DNA of 64,000 nt from Serendipita indica DSM 11827 (taxonomy: Eukaryota > Basidiomycota > Agaricomycetes > Sebacinales > Serendipitaceae). Location of the stretch: positions 434,001-498,000 of the forward strand of contig CAJVGD010000011.1 of the NCBI GenBank assembly GCA_910890315.1, read 5' to 3'. The notes under the pieces were generated by a model. That model saw nothing but the letters and a program-made list of their open reading frames with translations, was not told where the DNA came from and ran no database searches. Below are positions 1 to 11,860 of this stretch, piece after piece (positions within the stretch are counted from its first letter, which is position 1; the number at the start of each line of letters is the position of its first letter). The translations under genes were made by a program, and so were the position numbers.

Positions 1-963
1 ATATCCGCTTTGATCAGCCACCAATTGATAGGAAACGCCGTCCAATGCCCGAAGAACATTCCGATCTGCATCATCCACCAATATACGACATTGTCCATCT
101 CCAATTTGGATTGGAAGATGGCGAGTTGAAAGATAGCCATCCATCCAAAGAGTCCAATTTCGAAAAATGTCAAGGATAGAAAATCGGCTTTTGCCGCGCG
201 GACGACAGAGTTCCAGCCATAGTCTCCAGACATTGGCGCGATAGACCAATACTGGAAACCGATACCAAAGATGAGAGCAAAAGCATAATCTACCCAAAGT
301 CAATATCAGTTGCGAGATGAATGTAAGTAACTTGCCAAGGAGGAACTCGACCCAAATCTCGCGTCCTCGAATCTTTGCACCAGTTCCAAATACTATCCAC
401 TCCCCGACGATATCTCCAAGTAGACATCCGGCTCCGCAGTGACAGACTGCAATTGTGACAATCACAAAGATGGGAAGGTTGCCTCCACCATGCATTTGCG
501 CATGGCTCAAGTGTCCCTCGCTGTGAGTCATCTTTGAGTGGTCCATAGAATCATGATTCATCCCATGTTCCATTTTCGAGTGGTCCATTTCTGAGTGGTC
601 CATTCCGTGATTCATCCCATGGTCCATTGCACTATGGTCGATATGACCCGCCTGATGATTATGGTTGTGGGTTTCGGTAGGTTTGGCGGGTCTCCCGTAC
701 TTCCAGTATGTCCAGATTGTCAGCGGTCCGAGATAGAGAGCGTTGAGAATGTACACTGGGATCCTAACAAGAGATTAGATTTCCAAGATGGCTGGATACG
801 AAATATGCACGAACATGACTCCCATCATAGTCTTCCATCCCTTTCTCCTGATGATATCTTGAGCAATGAAAAGGGAGATGCATCCGAAAAGCCCAATGAA
901 CACGGATCCAAGCACCGTCAAGGATAATGGTGGACGATAGGAGCTCATGTGATGCATATCCAT
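1..963 (-). CDS. DUF4396 multi-pass membrane protein with Met/His-rich loop (3' end cut by window edge)
   Basis: Partial gene running off the left edge. Exons fit at 963-800, 763-336 and 289-1; phases agree at both junctions. The first intron (799-764) is 36 nt. The second (335-290, 46 nt) starts with GC (TTG/GCAAGT) and ends in AG. The product opens with a hydrophobic segment, then a helix containing ALYLGPLTIWTYWKYGRP, which is typical of DUF4396 proteins. A loop of repeated MDHS/MDHG units follows, then further membrane segments (FVIVTIAVCHCGAGCLLGD and YAFALIFGIGFQYW). The function of DUF4396 is unknown; the family is known from bacteria and fungi. The Met/His-rich loop resembles copper-binding stretches, but that is inference. 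The start at 963 is the first ATG that fits; it lies 230 bp from the divergent LYC1-type gene. Confidence 0.75.
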
Positions 964-1193
964 GATTACCAGACCTCAAGGTGAGAAACTTGGGAGGATT
1001 TTCTTGGAGAGACAGGGAGGAAGATAAGGCGAGCGCACGGGGGTACTTTCAGAACCGCTGAGTGTGCTCCGATCCATCGGGCGCCAATGCCCTGTAGCTT
1101 CGAAGACACGAAGTAGCGAATATTTCACGCATTTTACCGAGATAGCGCTGGATTTGAAGCAGAAGGTGGTGGTCCAAGTTGCCTTCGACCACC

Positions 1194-2418
1194 ATGGACG
1201 TGAAAAACCTGTCGCTATTTCCGGCCACAGAAGCCCAGATAAAAGTACATCGGGAAAGAACATTTGAGCCATGGGGCCGTGGACTTGATCTTGAATCGTT
1301 TTGCCAACGAGATATTGCTCTGGGACATCTTCCACATGCAGCACATGGACGATGGCAGGTCTGGTGCGCCCTCCAGAATACTTGGTGGTGACTTCTATTG
1401 ATATCTGGTATAGGATATTGGCCCCAAGAGAGAATGCCCCAACAAATCTTGACTTCTTCTGCTCGTGCGAAACGTGAGTGGCATACATTCGATTCGATGA
1501 CCAGTGATCCTACCTGTACATAATAGGTACGAAAGAGAAGTAGTAGTCTCTGGGAAAGGAACGATGCTGGGCTACGGCGTCGCATCGGTCATCACCCCTC
1601 CTCGCCATCGCGGAAAAGGTTACGCGCGACACATGATGAGACTACTGCACTACATCCTGGCAGATCGACGCCTTTCATCCACATTTCCGCCCTTTCCTCT
1701 TAGTGAATGGGGAGCCCCTCCCGCTGTTCCTGCAGGATTTGGACGAGGGATCGCATCGGCCCTGTACAGCGACGTTGGACCCACATTCTATCAGCAATGC
1801 GGAATTGGGACGAGTAAAGATAATGGATGGATTGTTAAGGACCCGGAGGTGACTATCTGGCAGGTCCCAGACGATACACCTCTTCCTTTGAACCTAGAGC
1901 CGTTGACAGAAGAGACCCAGGAGGAAGTGTGGGAAGCAGATGCAAAGCTCATTCAGGACGAAGTCGGAGGCGAGACTCCTACCACGACATTCGCATTTCT
2001 CCCAAATCGTGGAGTGGCCAACTTTTTACAAGCCAGGAGCTTCTTTTACGAACCCTCCACCAGAGAGGGGGGTGTGTGGGGTTGTAAAATGAAGGATTTA
2101 GATCACACTCGCCTCTCCTTTGCGACGTGGTGTCTGGATCCTGGACGAGAGGGTCCCCAAACGCTCTTGATCACTCGTTTGCGTTGCTCGCCCCAGTCTT
2201 TCCCTACAATCCTCAATGCCGCATTTAATGCCGCTCGAACATTTGGACTAGTACAAGTGGAGATATGGAATCTCGATTCATCGTTGCGGGACGTTGGCAA
2301 AGAATTGGGCGGTGTCACGTCGATGAGGGATGATCATCTCTCAGCGTTGGCATGGTATGGAGAAGGAAGCGCGCATGACGTGCGATGGCGATACAACGAA
2401 AAGTTTTGCTGGTGCTAG
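1194..2418 (+). CDS. LYC1: LYC1-type lysine N-acetyltransferase (GNAT family)
   Basis: Three exons, 1194-1363, 1414-1473 and 1527-2418, give 373 residues with consistent phases; the introns are 50 and 53 nt. The N-terminus (LSLFPATEAQIKVHRERTF, then EPWGRGLDLESF) and the second exon ending in CSCET match the LYC1 family, named after the lysine N6-acetyltransferase of Yarrowia lysine breakdown. The GNAT acetyl-CoA loop is visible as RHRGKGYARHMM, followed by the C-terminal part characteristic of LYC1 (YSDVGPTFYQQCG). The ATG at 1194 starts directly at the conserved motif; the frame upstream has no better ATG. The gene is head to head with the DUF4396 gene and converges on the AKAP7-like gene 38 bp away. 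Family is firm; the exact substrate in this fungus is inferred. Confidence 0.88.
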
Positions 2419-2456
2419 ACCATGACTGGACTTTGGACGATAATCTATACCAGACT

Positions 2457-3663
2457 TTATATCCTTATTCCACCTACGGAAACATATGCGCCTGTAAGGA
2501 GGTCACGAGAACCCATTTCGCAGAGTTGTATCTCCTCTACGTCCCATGTTCCAAAATCCACTACCGTTTCTGCATGGGCGTTGCTGCCGGAATCTGACAT
2601 TGGGTTTGACTGGGATAGGGTGATATCCTTGTACGCCTCAGACTCCCAGATACCTGTTCGAGAGAATGCGATACGTTTCCTGCCCTTACCCTTCCGCTTT
2701 GAGGTGTTAATGACAGTGCAATGTAGCTGGACAATTATTAACCGAATCAAATCATGGACATTTGGTCAATTTACCTTCAGAGGCCTCGTCTCTGTAATAA
2801 ATCCTTCCTCTCTGAACGTGTTGTTCACTAATTCTGAGTGGAATGAGCCTCATGGCAAATTTGGGTGAATAGACACGCACTTGCAATGATATCAAGCTTC
2901 CTAGGTGTTGGTGAGTACCTTGGTCCAATCCAAAGTACGTGTGCTGTCTGCTTCTTGTCGGTTTGAAGCACCCCAATAGTATCCAGTGGCACTCGCAATG
3001 TCCCATTTCGCGATTCAGCTCCTTCTGAAAGTGCATCCAAAACCATTGGTCTGATTCTTTCGAGGAGAGACAAGGCGTCCGCGACCGTCTTCGTTGAGGA
3101 AGTTTCCCCACTCTCTTGTCTCGACGAAGACGCTAGCGTCGGAGAAGGGGGTCGTGAAGAAGACTTGTCGAGATGCATGACTCCCAGAGTGATATGCAAA
3201 CGTGCTGGTTCGATAATGACCGACTCTTCAAGGCCAACAATAGGAGGGTCCGCGGCCAAGAGAGCATTCGTGAAAGCGCTGACTCGTGTCTTGAGAGCTT
3301 CATGATGACCCTACCTCTCTAGTTCAGTTGAAAGCGACCTGTGCCTGATGGGAGACAAACCAAAGGGAGTGAGAGAACTACAATCGTCAATCATAGCCTT
3401 ATAAACAATTAGATGCGCGATACTTACAATGTGTAGGATCAGTCTCTTGTTCTGGATTCTCGTCGAGGTTTCCCAGCCTCCATTGCTATTCCTGACTCCA
3501 GAGCGTCAGTTTCTGATGTTTGGTTGGCTCCAGCCACTGTTTCAGATGCCATATGACGACGTCCTCTCCATCTTGGCTTTCCTCGAGTGGCACCACGGGT
3601 CAATGCATTTTGTACACCCCTCGTTGATGACATGGACAGGTCCAACTTGCACAACAAAGCCAT
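2457..3663 (-). CDS. AKAP7/ASCC1-like 2H-phosphoesterase-fold protein
   Basis: Six exons fit: 3663-3538, 3485-3428, 3377-3361, 3310-2881, 2833-2775 and 2726-2457, giving 319 residues with all phases consistent. The third exon is only 17 nt. The spliced protein shows the AKAP7 nuclear-localisation-domain signature: DPTHFLSLPLGHHEALK, then ARLHITLGVMHL (first H-x-T/S motif), AHVLWIGP, LKLHCTVINT (second H-x-T/S motif) and the C-terminal EIQLCEMG with YVSVGGI. The two HxT motifs mark the two-histidine phosphoesterase fold, which also includes 2'-5' RNA ligases and ASCC1. The first exon (GKPRWRGRR) is basic. A second possible ATG lies at 3634. It lies 80 bp downstream of the BEACH gene on the same strand. 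The substrate is unknown; RNA binding is a reasonable inference from the family. Confidence 0.85.
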
Positions 3664-3743
3664 CGGGGTCTTCTATAACAATAATAGTTGTGTACATGCA
3701 ACCATTCCACAAGATTGTACGTGAGAGTGAGTAAAGAAACCAT

Positions 3744-6700
3744 CTATTCAGGGAACTCCCAAAGGTAGACCTTGCCAGTATCGTCACCAGAGTACAAGGA
3801 TTCACTACTATAGTCAATATAATGTTCCTTGCGAACATATTACGACTCACCCGACAAACTTAAGTGATGTGACAGTCGGAGGATCTCCATTATCCACTTT
3901 CCGGCATTTGTATTCGTGAAGCGTAGTCCATTTCCACCGTGCAGTTTCCCCTGGAGGAGAATCCTCTACGTTCCATGATCGAAGAGTAACCGTTCCTCGA
4001 GAACCAGTTGCAAGGACGCCAGTCTTAGACCATTCTCGTTCATGGAATGCAAGTGAGAAGACTGGGTCTTGAGAAAACATGTTCAAGGTCGTAATGTGAT
4101 GTCCGTTGATCGTATGAAGCACCAGAGAGGTCTTGGATGAAGACGCAATCATTCCCTAGCACGCATATCAGAGATAGCAGCTAATGTGCAAAGATAGCTT
4201 ACTGATGCCTCGTGAATGGCAACCAATTGCACGCTTGTATCGTGCTGCAAGGTTCGAACATAATGGGCACGATTCAGATCCCAGAGGATGACCGTATTAT
4301 CATCAGAGCCACTAGCGACAAGACTCCACGCTCTCGATGCAGCAACCGTGTTGACTCGAGCGATATGTCCTCGCAGAATATGAGTCCAAGTCATTACCGT
4401 GCGCTCACCAGGAACACGGGTAAGCTTCCAAATTCCGATGGTCGAATCCTCCATTCCGGTTATCAGTGATTCGCTGTCCGCAAAAGCGGCGCAGATGCAG
4501 TTAGCACCTTCTGCTACTTGAACCAGTTTCTTGTCAATGTGTAATCGGATGCTCTGATCCGCGGATCCCCAATGTACCGTCTCGTGTGAAAACAAAGGGA
4601 CGTGGAGCATTTGGCTCGAACATGGGAGAATCTTTTCGCTCATAGCGTCATAGACGAGTTGAGTCACAGGCGCGTTGAGCGTCTGTCGAAGAGGCTTTGC
4701 TCCTTGACTAAGCATCTTTGCGTCTTCCGGAACTCCGAACAGTGTTCCAAGGGGCAAAGACGTCCGCCCATCCATGATTCGCTGTGGATGGGGATGCGTG
4801 AAGAGCTTTCGCGGCGTTTGGCCAAAATTGTGGATGATCCCTACTGTCGCCTCCCGTTCGAGGGGGTCAGAGATGGCGTCAAGGTCAATAGCACCTTCAT
4901 AGCTGAGTGGATGAAAGACGTTGAAGGAGCTGGGGTCCTTTTGTTTGCATCCCCATATTAAATCGATCCATGCTGGGAGATTACGACTGACATAGTCACT
5001 CTCGAGGGCTTGACGGTGAAGGGTGATGAAGAGCAGTGGGTCATTCTTCGCCCAAGCTGGCAGCTTGACGTCGTTGATCTTTTCTCCACTACTTGTTTGC
5101 CTGCCAAAGTCCAAGCCAGCAGTGTTGGAGAGGAATTCAGGAAGAGTATAAAACTCTGGGATCAACTCACGGACGTCACCTCGACTATCTTGAGAGGCGG
5201 AATCCCAAGCCCGTTTAATGTCCGTGAATAATCGGTCCGGGAGATCCCAGTCGCCACCTTGGAGTGTCTTGAACATGTGGGTGAACGGCGAAAGGCGAAT
5301 AAGGAAGTGGCAGACAATCATGGAGCTGGAGAAATGGGTACCATAATGGAAGGGTGGTTCGTTTACCGACTCCAGATTGGTGTATCGTGTCTGAGCTGCT
5401 TCTTCTCTTGCGGGCGTCAACGCTCCCATTGGCCGCGATAGGTTGCGGAATGTTTCTGGCTTGGTAAGATCCAGCTCTTCCGACGTATAGTCTTGCAGTA
5501 CCCATGGAAATACAGGATACTGCGTCACGTCACAGCGTGTTCGACCGGAGGCCTGATTGAGGATGCTGAGATATGCAAAGTTGCTAATCTCTCGCGTTTG
5601 CCAGCGACTTCGCGCACTGGCGATATCGTCCCGAGCGCCAGTAAACACGCGTGCCGTAACGCGGCTTAGGAAGGGGCTGCGTAACATTGGACCAGCCGGT
5701 GATGTTGCAGCATCCGAAGCGGCCCGCATGTTCATCAGGAAACTGAACTTGTCGTTGATCTCCTGTCTGTCTTTTTGCGTTGGGAAAACGACAAAAATGC
5801 TTCTACTGTCCTTCATATAAATTTCCAAGGCGACATCGCGGAAGAGGAATGTACGCTTGCTGAATGTGGCGATGCGTTCCAAAAGCCATCTTTGCGCTGG
5901 TTGTGGACCATCGAGCTCGACAATTGTTCCAGGAACAAGCAAAATATCCTTGGGCGCATCCTGAGCCTCGATAATCTCCCCATCCTCTTGGACTAGAAGC
6001 CCATCGAGCATGTAAAGATGCGTCTTTCCGAGAATAAGTAAGCCAGGAGAGGCATCTACACCCGTGACACGCGTGACGTTGCGAACGTCTTGTATCACAT
6101 CTCCAGGCTCGAGTTCATGACGAACTCGCCGATGTTTGTCGTCCTTCATGTCTTCGTCCCATTGTTGTTCTTCCTCGACCTCTGTGGCAGCAAACTCATA
6201 AGACTCTTCCCATGGAGGAACCTCCACCTGGACCGTCTCCTGCGCCTCGTCCTCCCCCTCGCGAACCTCTCGCGAATCAGACTCCTGTATCCGAGCATGG
6301 AGCGGGACCTTGACGTGTTCTAACTCGAGCTTCTTCCTGACTCGGAAGGGACCCTCTGTATCATCCAACCTCCACATGTATCTGTCCGTCGGTCGAGGCC
6401 AGATGCCATATTCGGAGTGCAAAAGGGTTCGCCATTCCGTATGTCTTTCCGCTTGTCGTTGAAACTCTTTCTGGTCCTGGATCATCTTCCCTCGTCGCTT
6501 CTTCTCAGTCGCAATCGTCTTCTTGCGCCACTCTGCGATTCGAATGAGGCTCTTCTGCAACATGCGCTCGCCTCCTCCGGCCTGAAGAAGATGCTTGAAC
6601 GTGGACGTTGAAAAGAGTTGCGGGCTGCTGGGCAACGGAATCATGGCTGGGTCTACCGCAAGTTTCGGACCATCAGCTTCGCCAGAGCTCTTCTGCTTGC

Positions 6701-9700
6701 TATACTCGACGAGCCTTGGGATCGCAAGAAGCTGCGCAATCTCAGTATTCACAACATACGAGTAAGTAGTCAAGGCTCACCTGCTCCTTTTGTTGGCTTT
6801 CCACAGACGTATCGTAAGCCAAGATTGTCACGAGCGTGATGACTTTGTTCAATAGTCTCTCTGCCCTTTGCCGAGCATGCGGAAACTCGTAGAGCCGTGC
6901 CACAAACGACTGGCACGCGTTGATCAAGATTGTCGTGGTCGACTTTGACTTGAACAATTGCCGGAACCCAGAAATGGAAGAATGCAAATCGATCAGCTCC
7001 TCCACCAAAACTTCCATGGCCGAAGTCACGCTATAGCTCTCGTGCGAGAACACGGCACCGTGCGATGTCACACCATGACTCGGCGTGGCAGGCGGAAGCA
7101 AAGCTCCCGCGGTGACTTTCTCCAATCCATATGCCAAAGAAGTAAGGATGGCAGGAAGAATATATGGGCAAACAATCTTTGAAGAGGACTCTGCCTGGAC
7201 ATTGCCTGACACAAACGTCCGTCCCAAAAGAAGGTCAAACGCCGCGACGTGCACACTGGGATCCCAAGCAGGAGGCAAAATGACTTTGAGAGCACTCCAT
7301 CCGCTGACTAGCTCAAACTTGCGATTAAAGCTGGGAGATGCACTCAGAACCAAGCCGAGGAGAGTGAGAGTTTGGGAAGCCACTATGGGCGATGGGTGCT
7401 CGCCCAGTAGCAGCAAGAGGACGCGGGAGAGCGGGAGCGAAAGCGTAAACTTGGAAAGCAAGGTTGGATTCGAGAGACTTTGGACGAGAATCTCGTAGAC
7501 TTGCTCAGCTCGTTCCCGTCGAGCACCGTGGTCTGCTTTGGTGACAATGGATCGTGGCGTCAGAACACCAGAAACATCTAAAATTCCCAATCAATCCTGG
7601 TCACACATTGCTATTTCCGCGTACCATCATGTAGATTGGCGGCTAGGTAGCTGACGACAGGCTTGATCGAGACGTCTGCTACGAAATGGTGTCTGAGATA
7701 GACACCCACAGTCTGCACAAGCTGAGGGATCATGTCGTTGGAATACAAGTCGCCCTGAAGCACGTAGAGCAGCTTTCGTGGAATATTGAATTTGGATAGT
7801 CGTTGCTTGAGGTTGAACCGGCGAAATTTGCTCGTCTGCAAGAGAGCAGTAAAGTGGCTCAAATGCGCCTTTTGAACCTCTTTGGGGGCCCGTGCCCAAA
7901 TGTCGAATTCCAATGCGAGGATAGAGTACGCTAGAGGATTGGTGACCGTCGCATTCCTGCAAGAATGTCAGAATCCGGGCAAAGGCACGAGAAGAGAACA
8001 TACTCTGCATGGTTTAGATCGATGCCGAGAAAGTCAAATACGACCGTAAAGACATAAATATCGATCAAAGAAATCTTGGATCGCAAAGCTAGACCCAAGG
8101 TCTCATAGCCATGAATCCTCTCCATGTCCTCTGAGTTTTGCCAACTCGTCCTCAGACTGTCAAACAAGACCGAGAGCGAATTGGCAAGATCATGAGAATT
8201 CTATCATGAGATAAGCATGATCCTGGCCGCCATGAAACCGTATCACATACCTGACTCATCTCGACCAATCGAAGCGGGATAGCTGCTCCACCAATCTTCC
8301 ATACCGACACATCCAGACACTGAGGCTTGACCACAGCGACATCACCAACTATTCGCGCATTATCTCGCACACGATCCCGACGCAGTGCAGAGTTGATCAC
8401 GTATGCATCCCCATCCTCTCCTCCACTCTCCTGGTACCCAGCCGGCGTGAGCGCAAAGAGAATCGACTCTTCTTGTACACCCGTGCCATCCTTTGCCCTT
8501 TAAAAGTGCAGATAGTTCTGCTGAGGGTGTCCGTTTGGCGTCCATGAGCGATTGGAGGTAGATGCTGAGCGACGTCGCTGCCTCGTACGTAAAGAACCTG
8601 ACAAGTGGTGCGGCTTGAAAGTTGGAAAAGTAGCGTGGGCCAAGATGATGGAATAGGCGTGGAAGTTCGTTGCCCATGGGCATAGAGATGAGATAGGCAG
8701 AGGCCATTGACCAGATGGCTTGGGCATTGTTGGAATCATCTCCCAAATAATACGTGGTAGACGCCGAATTTTCCAAACGAGGATAGGAAACGTCGAGGGA
8801 GTCCACAAAGTTGCCGTCAAAGAACAGTCCTAAAGGCATCTTAGCCCACGCTTGACCTGAAGATGGAATACCTACGTATCGAGGGAGAGATGCCTCGTCC
8901 AACCCACCATGTTAGCGTTATATGAGTCCATTTTGAGCGAGTCAAGGCCATCTTGTCAAACACTTGGGCTTCTCGTTTGTTCGACGAGAGGATTTCGAGC
9001 TTTCCATGAGGCCGAATGGACAGCTTGCACATCCACTTATTCGGATGTTTGATTCCAAAGATCAAACTTGGCGTGTCTATCGGGAACCGCTCCACGTAGA
9101 GCCAAATCTAGAGGCAAATGAGCAACGAAAGAGATGGTATCATGAAATTACTGGCCATAAAAGTGAATCCATCGGACACGGAAACGTCTTTCCACCATCT
9201 TCGTTGAGATGCAACGCCGCCGGGCCATCAAACGAAAAGTACTCAGGAAACTTTGCCCGTTTGGCCGAGCGAAGAATCTCCAAAATCTCACTATCAATAT
9301 TGAGATCTGTGTCGACCATTCTCTGATAAATCATCCTCGTTTCCGCCGTCGACGCGCCCATCTCGAGCAACCGTCGCAACATACGCTGGAGCACCGCCCG
9401 TTCCGCATCATCAATGTCCTCCACATTGACACCCCGCGCATAGAGCTTGGTGAAGATATGTTCCACCAACCGCGCTTCGTTGAGCATAGAGTGATTGCGG
9501 TGGCTGAGCGACACGAGGCGTTCGACCATTTTGAGCGTCGCATAGGGCAGCATAGACTCGTCGCCTGGCAAGATTTCAACGCATTCCATCATGAGCAACA
9601 CGACGGGCGATAGGCGCACTTTACCCAACCTGTGCTCATTTTGCGCGATGAGTGAATCAATTTTGGCAAATGATGGCAGGGATTCTCGAAAGCTGAGGAA

Positions 9701-10450
9701 CAGGTTGGAGATGGAAAAGTTTTGGAGTGCGAGCGCGAGTGTGTATCCAATCGTTTGTGCTGCCGTTTCCGGATTGGCCAAGAATGGAGTAATGGCTTGT
9801 TTGAGAAGTGCATACCCGACTTGTTTCTAGGTGCTAATGATGAGAAACGTGGCAAACTAGTCCAAGTCGAAGAAAAACCCACGTCGAAATACAGAGTGTT
9901 CACACGATGATCACGCATTCCCTCTGAGATGATGGCAAAAGCAAGACGAATAACCTCTATTCGTTGCTCTTCATTGTTCACATTGTCCTCTGTGTCGTCT
10001 GAAGACGCGAGCGCGGAGAGGATGCCGACCATGACGAGGAAGCCGTCCATTTCACGGAAAACATCCTTTGTTCGAGGTTCCTCGACCATGATACGATGTA
10101 CATCTGCAGTCGCCTGGCATGAACAGCGCGATTAGCGTTTGGGGCGACGCGCCTGAGAACGGGAGGAATTGGCTCACTTGGAAGAGACGATGCAAGTCTG
10201 TGATGGGTACGCTCTTAATGTCCTCGAGGACGACGCGCATTTCCTCTTTGCGCGCATCGCTCACGACGTCTTCTGGCGAGACAAGCGCCTCTTCTTCAAT
10301 CGTCTCTTGGATCTCGAGAGGATTGAGAGGAAATGTAAACTTTGAAGTTAGCGGTGTGAGTAGATTTCGAAACATGGGCTCTTCATGCAGACGCTCGAGG
10401 GCGTCGAGCCGTCGTGGTTGCGGTCGAAGTGGCAATGAGTGCCACTGCAT
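3744..10450 (-). CDS. BEACH-WD40 protein (Bph1/LYST/neurobeachin-like)
   Basis: A long multi-exon gene read from ATG 10450 to TAG 3746-3744. Open blocks, in order, lie near 10450-10170, 10089-9900, 9810-9140, 9095-8500, 8400-7611, 7590-6780, 6773-4149, 4152-3847 and 3790-3744, joined by short introns. The N-terminal half is helical solenoid (FRNLLTPLTSKFTFPLNP at the start), with a concanavalin-like segment around 9090-8840. The large exon 6773-4149 carries the PH-BEACH and BEACH modules: SNFAYLSILNQASGR, YPVFPWVLQDY, PPFHYGTHFSS, FTDIKRAWDSAS, ELIPEFYTLPEFL and NVFHPLSYEGAIDL are classic BEACH blocks. C-terminal WD40 repeats follow ([18 protein letters not shown]; last repeat YSGDDTGKVYLWEFPE). 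BEACH proteins act in membrane trafficking, vacuole/lysosome biology and autophagy. Exon borders in the N-terminal half were not all resolved. Confidence 0.9.
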
Positions 10451-10644
10451 TTTTATAGGAATTGCTTGGAAACAAGTTTATTGACCAAGATAGAACGTGT
10501 CCAAAAAAACTTCATCAATCATTCGTTAAAGATCATTATAACAAGACGAGAAGAGCAGAAAACACGACGTTACGCGACAAATTTCGAATCAGAGCGAGGG
10601 CGTCGACCAAGGCGACGCCCGTCCAAGAAGACGAGCAAGAAATT

Positions 10645-11002
10645 TCACAGATCAAGACCCCACTCTCCCGTAAAGTTGAAGAGGCGCGCGTGACTGGCCG
10701 CTTGGAGCGCAGCGCGTCGAACTTTGAATCTGTGCCGCGCACAGGCGACCATGATGGCTGCATGCCCCACTTTTTTGCGAAGAAGACTACTGTCGAGTGT
10801 AGCCATTCTATGGTGCGTGCGCGGTGGAGTGAGTTTGTGGACTCTGGGCTGGAAGAGCGACAATGGGCTGCTGGTTTGTTCGTCGAGGCAGAGGGTGGGC
10901 GTTGGGTTCTGGCCTCGGAGAGTGATTTTGAATGTTTCTACGTGTGGAATCTTGAGTGCTGGTGTGAGCTGGAGGAGCACTTGGGTCGTCATGATTATTG
11001 GT
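10645..11002 (-). CDS. Possible small hypothetical gene (basic C-terminus)
   Basis: Between the BEACH start (10450) and 11002 the minus strand has an open frame starting MTTQVLLQLTPALK and ending near 10645 in FNFTGEWGLDL; its start has A at -3. The C-terminal part (LLRKKVGHAAIMVACARHR) is basic and could be a small organellar or RNA-associated protein, but I recognise no family. An overlapping plus-strand frame exists as well. This may simply be intergenic sequence; I give it low weight. Confidence 0.2.
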
Positions 11003-11040
11003 TTGGTGAAAAAAGACAGAGTATACTGGTTGTAAGACAA

Positions 11041-11860
11041 TTATAAGCATCAAACATTGGCATGTTTAAAGGAATGTACTGACCACTATCGCATCAAAAG
11101 TCGTGACAAGAAGGGGGGTGGAAGACAAGCTTGGGTTGAGTTTGGGTTTGGTGGTCAATGGTTGAAATACCGAGGCCACATGCGTAGACGGCGTGCCGCC
11201 AAACTATTGAGTAACACTGCCAGTTTCCCGGTTATTCGGTACGGAAAATGCGGTAGTTTGGTCGCCGCCGTTTGTTGAGAATGCACTTGCCTCGCCGCCA
11301 ACTTGCTGGTGCACAGCTCGATGGGTTACCATTTACTCTAATACTATTATCGATCAGATAATCGATCGCTCAAACGTGATCACAGCACGGCCAGGCTGCC
11401 CCGAGAATGCCAGTTCTGCGTTGTGCCACCACCAGATGTCTCCACCGGTCAGCTGCTCCGTCTCTGGGACTATCTGCATCCATAGGTTCATCTTGGACAG
11501 TAATCTAATATCTAACAGTTACTAGGCCAGACGAGGAAAGAGGTCAAGATGCACTCACAGATGCACTCACATGATTGTCTACGCCCAGGATGAACAATGT
11601 TAAATCTCCGACTAAACCATGTTGACTCCTCTACGCGTCGTCTCCAAATGGTTATATGAAACCCACCTTTGTGGCCTCGAAGCCGGCATCGTTGTCGGTA
11701 GAACCCTGGCATCGTTGCCATCCGGTCGCATTGGAACAAACCTCGTTGATATTTCACATTCTGGTGTATTCCCTCTTGATGTGTGGACAGTCACCCTCGA
11801 GTGGCTCCAGTGCCTATTCTCCTCCCACGTCCTACTCTCTCTTTCCATCTGCCGGCCCAA
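11041..11860. other. Intergenic stretch, no gene recognised
   Basis: About 0.8 kb upstream of the Ser/Pro-rich gene. It contains only short overlapping frames without family signatures. The segment near 11180-11310 has several CGCC/GCCGCC runs but no convincing coding or RNA gene. It probably holds the promoter and 5' leader of the gene starting at 11861. Confidence 0.4.

Noticed and set aside
976-1585. Two overlapping minus-strand frames of about 170 residues
   Set aside because: They lie antisense to the LYC1 exons, whose sequence is conserved on the plus strand, and show no family signature.
10462-11046. Plus-strand frame of about 190 residues
   Set aside because: Composition is irregular, no family is recognised, and it overlaps the BEACH promoter; the opposite strand has an equally long frame.
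11783-11860. Upstream extension of the Ser/Pro-rich gene
   Set aside because: The frame is open but begins at GTG within a pyrimidine-rich leader; the ATG at 11861 is a better start.
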